Shown: piece after piece, positions 6,931-10,205 of the stretch
How positions within the stretch are numbered: position 1 is the stretch's first letter
Layout of the letters: each line of letters opens with the position of its first letter
NCBI GenBank assembly: GCA_900128565.1
Contig: LT636329.1
Location: forward strand, 1-10,205
Length of the DNA stretch: 10,205 bases
Origin: Stramenopiles sp. TOSAG23-6
Taxonomy: Eukaryota; Sar
Direction of reading: 5' to 3'
The notes under the pieces: generated by a model
What the model was told of the DNA's origin: nothing
Seen by the model: the letters and a program-made list of their open reading frames with translations, nothing else
Database searches by the model: none
Program-made: the position numbers and the translations under genes

Positions 6931-7925
6931 TCATACATCTATATATTTTGTAGAACGGCGATAATCCCCGAAACGCTGAAGTCGCTTGATCTCACGCAGA
7001 TCGTCTTCTTTACATGTGCTCACATCAAATATAGTAGACAACTCATCTTTAATTGCAATGAAAACATCGTCCGGAGACACTGGGCTGAGCATGGAAGGAT
7101 TTGATACTTTCGACGAAAACTGAGGTAAAACGTCACCTAATTTACATAAAAAATCTAAATGGCCTCGATCCTTTCTATATTTTGGTCTCTTTATTTCGGG
7201 TGGAATACATAGATATTCCATATTTTTATCATTAAAATCCCATAGCAATGAAGAATGATGAAGCCAACGATCTTTTGTGATAGACTGTGCGTTGCCACCA
7301 AACTTCCTGTCCCCGATTGTATAGTCATGTATTTTGGGGAAATATTTCAAAAAAAATCGTTAGGTACAAAATTTCGTACGAAAAAAAAAATCGAAATTGA
7401 AAAAAAAATAAAACGTACATGTTCAGATAGGTCAAAATGCATTGGAGGAATATCATTACTATCCCAATTATTTTTTTTATTTGAATCAGATATATCGTGA
7501 TTATTGTCTAATTGGCTATCTTTTCTATCTCTTGGTTTGACACCAAGACGGTGAAATACTCCAGTATAAAAACGTCGCGTCCAATCCATTATTGACTTTG
7601 GTGATTTGGGATTACACTCTCCTATCGGGATACAATCAGATCGAAAAATAAAAGACGCAAAAAGAGTGCCTACATCAACAACAACGGTTCCACCACCACT
7701 AAAACGGCGAATCGTTGGTATTTTTTCTTTGCGAACAAGTTCGACGTTTAGTAAGTCGTCCGGTTTTCCGGCCACACCCATGACAATCGTTGGTGGACCC
7801 GAGCACTCACTTAAAATGCACCAGTTGGCATTATCTCCTCGAAGAAGGGCTTCCTCGATCAATAATTGTTGCATTATTGGCATTGATGCCGGTAAGCGAA
7901 CCAATTTTACCAATGATCTTTGCAT
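6931..7925 (-). CDS. lplA: Lipoate-protein ligase A family, plant/protist type (2 exons)
   Basis: Attaches lipoate to E2 subunits of 2-oxoacid dehydrogenases and to the H protein, via lipoyl-AMP. Exons 7925-7419 (169 codons) and 7326-6931 (131 codons plus TGA) give 300 residues. RRFSGGGTVVVD (73-84) is the substrate-binding motif. GDRKFGGNAQ carries the essential lysine (K177), followed by HHSSLLWDFN, as in the plant/protist LplA-like family (usual form NDY..GDRKFGGNAQ). The joined junction reads EHDYTIGDRKFGGNAQ, matching that family exactly across the introner. A polar Asn/Asp/Lys/Ser-rich insert (about 131-160) precedes the junction. The N-terminus has no strong signal, though organelle targeting would be expected. 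Start: first ATG of the open frame. Divergent from UTP6. Confidence 0.92.
7327..7418 (-). mobile_element. Introner copy L1 (intron of lplA), best-supported non-AG intron
   Basis: The 92-bp copy runs from GTACGTTTTATT (7418) through TTCGTACGAAATTTTGTACC and TAACGA to CCCCAAAATACAT (7327). The junction GAA CAT / GAC TAT keeps the frame and restores a conserved family motif. The only in-phase AG nearby (after GGAAG) would delete DYTIGDRK including the catalytic lysine; the AG in GGACAG is out of phase. ACATG occurs at both ends (exon ...GAACATG and ...ATACATG). Confidence 0.92.
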
Positions 7926-8162
7926 TTATTGTCAGAGTTTGTGTTAATTCCTTGCTATAACGTAGTACTATATACTAATTAATCACCATCAATATCAGAT
8001 TACTACAAACATTTCTGCTGTGTCAAAAAAAAAGGAACAAACCTGCTCCTCGTTTTTGCAGTCAGTGTCAAAAAGTTGTCACAACAGCAAAATAGTACAC
8101 AGAACTACAGCAACAGATTGAGAAGACCCATTCGACTAAGCTTTTTAGACTATTGACTGAAA
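7926..8162. promoter_or_regulatory. Divergent intergenic region between lplA and UTP6
   Basis: These 237 bases must hold both promoters. Visible are a CTTTTTAG acceptor-like tract ending 14 bases before the UTP6 ATG (8141-8148) and paired GTGTCAAAAAG / GTTGTCACAAC sequences at about 8066-8086. No introner copy, TATA box or known motif was recognised. Confidence 0.45.
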
Positions 8163-10205
8163 ATGGCTGATGTCGTCCGTGAGCTCGTTGAGCAAATGGT
8201 ACCAGAACTTGAGGATCTTGAGATCCTCGGTATTTTGTCACCTGAAGAAATTCGGAAAGTTGTGAAGCAGCGTCGTAAATTTGAGTATTTACTGAAAAAC
8301 CGTACTACAAGTAAAGTGGACTATCTAAAATATATTGAGTATGAAGTGAACCTAGAGGCATTGCGACAAAAGCGAAAGCAACGCCTCGGAATTCGTAAAC
8401 ATAGTATCAGTGATCATGCGGGGCGGCGTCGTATTCATCATATATTTGAGCGTGCTTTGCGCCGTTATAAAGAAGATGTTCGAATGTGGTTGCAATACGC
8501 TGCTTTTTGTCAGCGCACTAAAAGCCGCAAAGTTCTCAGTAAGTTATTTCCAAAAGCTTTACAGATACATCCTCGATGCACTGGTTTATGGATTCAAGCA
8601 GCGGCATGGGAATATTCTGACAATGGAAATGTATCAGGAGCTCGTGCGTTACTACAACGTGGCCTGCGAATAAATGAAGAATCTGAACAACTATGGTTAG
8701 AGTATTTCAGACTCGAGTTACTCTATGTTCATAAGATGGCAACACGACGAGCTACACTTGGCCTTGATGCAGGATCTGCTGATATTCGCGTAATGGAAGA
8801 TGGATCTGAGCCTTTGAATGCTTCATTTTATCGTGGCGTTGTGCCACAAGTTGTATACAAAAATGCTTGCAGAAGTCTTCCAAATAAGCTGAAGCTTAGA
8901 AAACAATTTTTGGATATTTGTGATACTGTTCCAGAATGCCCTAAAGAGTTGAAGCAAGCAATTATTTCATCTATCTCTCTTGAATTTCCCGATGATGCCG
9001 ATGCTATTATTTTATGTGCTCGAATGCATCAACATTCGTATAAAAGTGTTGATAAGAATATATTTGAGGACGCAATCCTAGCAAATAGTAATAGTTCGGA
9101 AAGTATGTCAACAAGTGCAAAGTTGTGGCGTCGCTACGTTGAATTTATCGCAGAGAGATTGAAGATATGTGTTGAATCACAGGATCAGCTGAAAATAGTT
9201 CAAGAAATTTGTTCGGTTTGTGAAAGAGCAACGAATTCTTTGGAGAAGAACAATGCAATTATGAATGCAGATGACATTGAACATGCAGCTGAGATCTTAC
9301 AAATTTGGGCTGGCATTTTATTGCGTTGTGGTAAAATTGATGAAGCTATTACTGTTGTGATCCGTGGTGAAACGATATGCCCGTCTGATAGTCGGATATG
9401 GCTTTTGCGAATTGATCTTGCAAAGCGTGCTCAAGTTCTTGGATATAAAACTGGTTGCAAAAATAACCCTAACCCTAAGAGAAATATATTTTGTACAACT
9501 GAAAATATCTCTGATCTCTATACTCGTTCTTTTGTAGCAGTGTCTGCTAATACAGAAGGGTTACGAATGTTACATATGCGCCGTATAAATGATCTTGTTG
9601 TTAAAGCTCATGTAAAGAATAGAAATAGTGTACGTTTTCATTATGAATTTCAAATTTAGTTTTTTTTTTCGTACGAAATTTTGTACCTAACAAATTTTCA
9701 AAAATAATTTTTTTTACAATACATGTTTGTACTGCTGATAAAAAAGCAAAATTGATGGATTCTTCCTCAAGTTCTGAAGAGGAAGAGGAACAAAGTAGTT
9801 TCACAAAAATGTGTGATGTAGAACGTGGTTTTCAAGCTGCACTAATGGCAATACCTAAAGATGAGGTAATTTGTTCTCATTGGATTTCGTGGGCTTCGAC
9901 TACTTCAGCCCTTAATCTTGTACAATCTGCCACGACAGGTTTGTCGTCTTCTTACCTGACTAAAGCGAGCCAATATATTTTGAATGCACCTTTTGGTTCG
10001 ATGACGTGGCCCTTATTTTCAATGTGTATTGACGCACACATTGCAAGACTTCATGCAATAGCTAATATTGCTTCATCATTGACGAAAAATACACTACTGA
10101 ATGTATGTTTTTTTTTTTTTTTCAAATTCGATTTTTTTTTTTCGTACGCAATTTTGTACCTAACAAATTTTAGTTTTTTTTTTTTTGAAATATTTTTCCA
10201 AAATA
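8163..10205 (+). CDS. UTP6: UTP6, U3 snoRNP / small-subunit processome HAT-repeat protein (partial at right edge)
   Basis: Structural part of the SSU processome in the nucleolus, needed for 18S pre-rRNA processing. Exons 8163-9629 (489 codons) and 9725-10102 (126 codons) are complete, and a second introner then runs off the window. The N-terminus (ADVVRELVEQMVPELEDLE, then LSPEEIRKVVKQRRKFEYLL) is the characteristic Utp6 domain. HAT repeats follow with spaced Trp/aromatic motifs (VRMWLQYAAF, TGLWIQAAAWEY, EQLWLEYFRLELL, AKLWRRYVEFI, SRIWLLRIDLA). Exon 2 adds an acidic SSSSSEEEEEQ stretch and a further W-rich repeat (ICSHWISWAS). At 615 codons it already matches the usual length (about 600), so little should be missing. 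Start: the ATG at 8163 begins the conserved domain at once. Contains a CCCTAA doublet in frame (NNPNP). Confidence 0.92.
9464..9479 (+). repeat. Telomere-like CCCTAA doublet within UTP6 coding sequence
   Basis: TAACCCTAACCCTAAG lies in frame and encodes NNPNPK between two HAT repeats, probably in a loop. The same peptide and DNA motif occurs in the last ZNF598 exon at 5651-5663. Confidence 0.75.
9630..9724 (+). mobile_element. Introner copy U1 (intron 1 of UTP6)
   Basis: The 95-bp copy runs from GTACGTTTTCATTATGAATT, through TTCGTACGAAATTTTGTACC and TAACAA, to TTTTTACAATACAT. It joins AAT AGT to GTT TGT ACT in frame (NRNS/VCTADKKAK). If retained, translation stops at TAG 9657-9659. The first three downstream AGs (after AAAAAAG, CTCAAG and CTGAAG) are all out of phase, so an AG end is unlikely. 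CTAAC at 9687-9691 lies 33 bases before the end. Confidence 0.9.
10103..10205 (+). mobile_element. Introner copy U2, nearly complete (intron 2 of UTP6)
   Basis: The copy starts GTATGTTTTTTT after ...CTA CTG AAT, has core TTCGTACGCAATTTTGTACC and TAACAA at 10141-10166, then GAAATATTTTTCCAAAATA at the window end. By comparison with K2, L1 and R2 only about two or three bases (CAT) are missing. Confidence 0.85.

Noticed and set aside
7606-7947. Plus-strand open frame of 113 codons
   Set aside because: It is antisense to the conserved N-terminal half of the lipoate ligase.
9657-9659. Stop codon TAG as the end of UTP6
   Set aside because: It lies inside introner U1; the next 126 codons are open and contain a further HAT-like W-rich repeat.
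1-10205. tRNA, rRNA, CRISPR array or bacterial operon signals
   Set aside because: No cloverleaf, rRNA segment, spacer-repeat array or Shine-Dalgarno pattern was seen; spliced genes of eukaryotic families exclude a bacterial reading.

Overview
The window is nuclear DNA of a eukaryote. It is AT-rich by eye and holds five protein genes packed close together. Four of them are interrupted by short introns that all belong to one repeat family. The gene set (Hel2/ZNF598, UTP6, an FtsJ-type 2'-O-methyltransferase, a plant/protist-type lipoate ligase and an EF-hand-tailed protein kinase) fits a protist. A kinase with a possible EF-hand tail, introner-like introns and non-canonical splice ends together recall alveolates such as the syndinian Amoebophrya, where such introns have been reported. 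That assignment is an inference; AT-richness does not obviously favour it, and other introner-bearing protists are possible.

Layout. 58-2513 (-): calmodulin-dependent-type protein kinase with a degenerate EF-hand-like tail, running off the left edge through an intron. 2514-2812: divergent promoter region with telomere-like repeats. 2813-5758 (+): RING plus C2H2 zinc-finger E3 ligase of the Hel2/ZNF598 family, three exons. 5759-6036: intergenic, with a perfect GCCACGTGGC palindrome. 6037-6816 (+): intronless FtsJ/RlmE/MRM2 rRNA methyltransferase. 6931-7925 (-): lipoate-protein ligase A, two exons, convergent with the methyltransferase. 7926-8162: divergent promoter region. 8163 to the right edge (+): UTP6, running off the window through another intron.

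The main discovery candidate is the intron family. Eight copies (two cut by the window edges) start with GTAYGT, carry a conserved core GAAATTTTGTACCTAAC and end in TACAT (TACAA or TTCAT in two copies) instead of AG. The reading frames and, in the lipoate ligase, family conservation around the junction place the 3' boundary directly after ACAT. The ends form short inverted repeats (ATGTA...TACAT), and the dinucleotide before the element is often repeated at its end, as expected of a DNA-transposon-like introner. All copies lie in sense orientation inside genes and none was seen between genes.

Three genes serve translation or ribosome biology: ribosome-stall ubiquitylation (ZNF598), rRNA 2'-O-methylation (probably mitochondrial) and small-subunit processome assembly (UTP6). 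The lipoate ligase serves mitochondrial or plastid 2-oxoacid dehydrogenases. No operon logic is implied; they are neighbours in a compact genome. Telomere-like TTAGGG/CCCTAA doublets occur at four places, three of them inside coding sequence.
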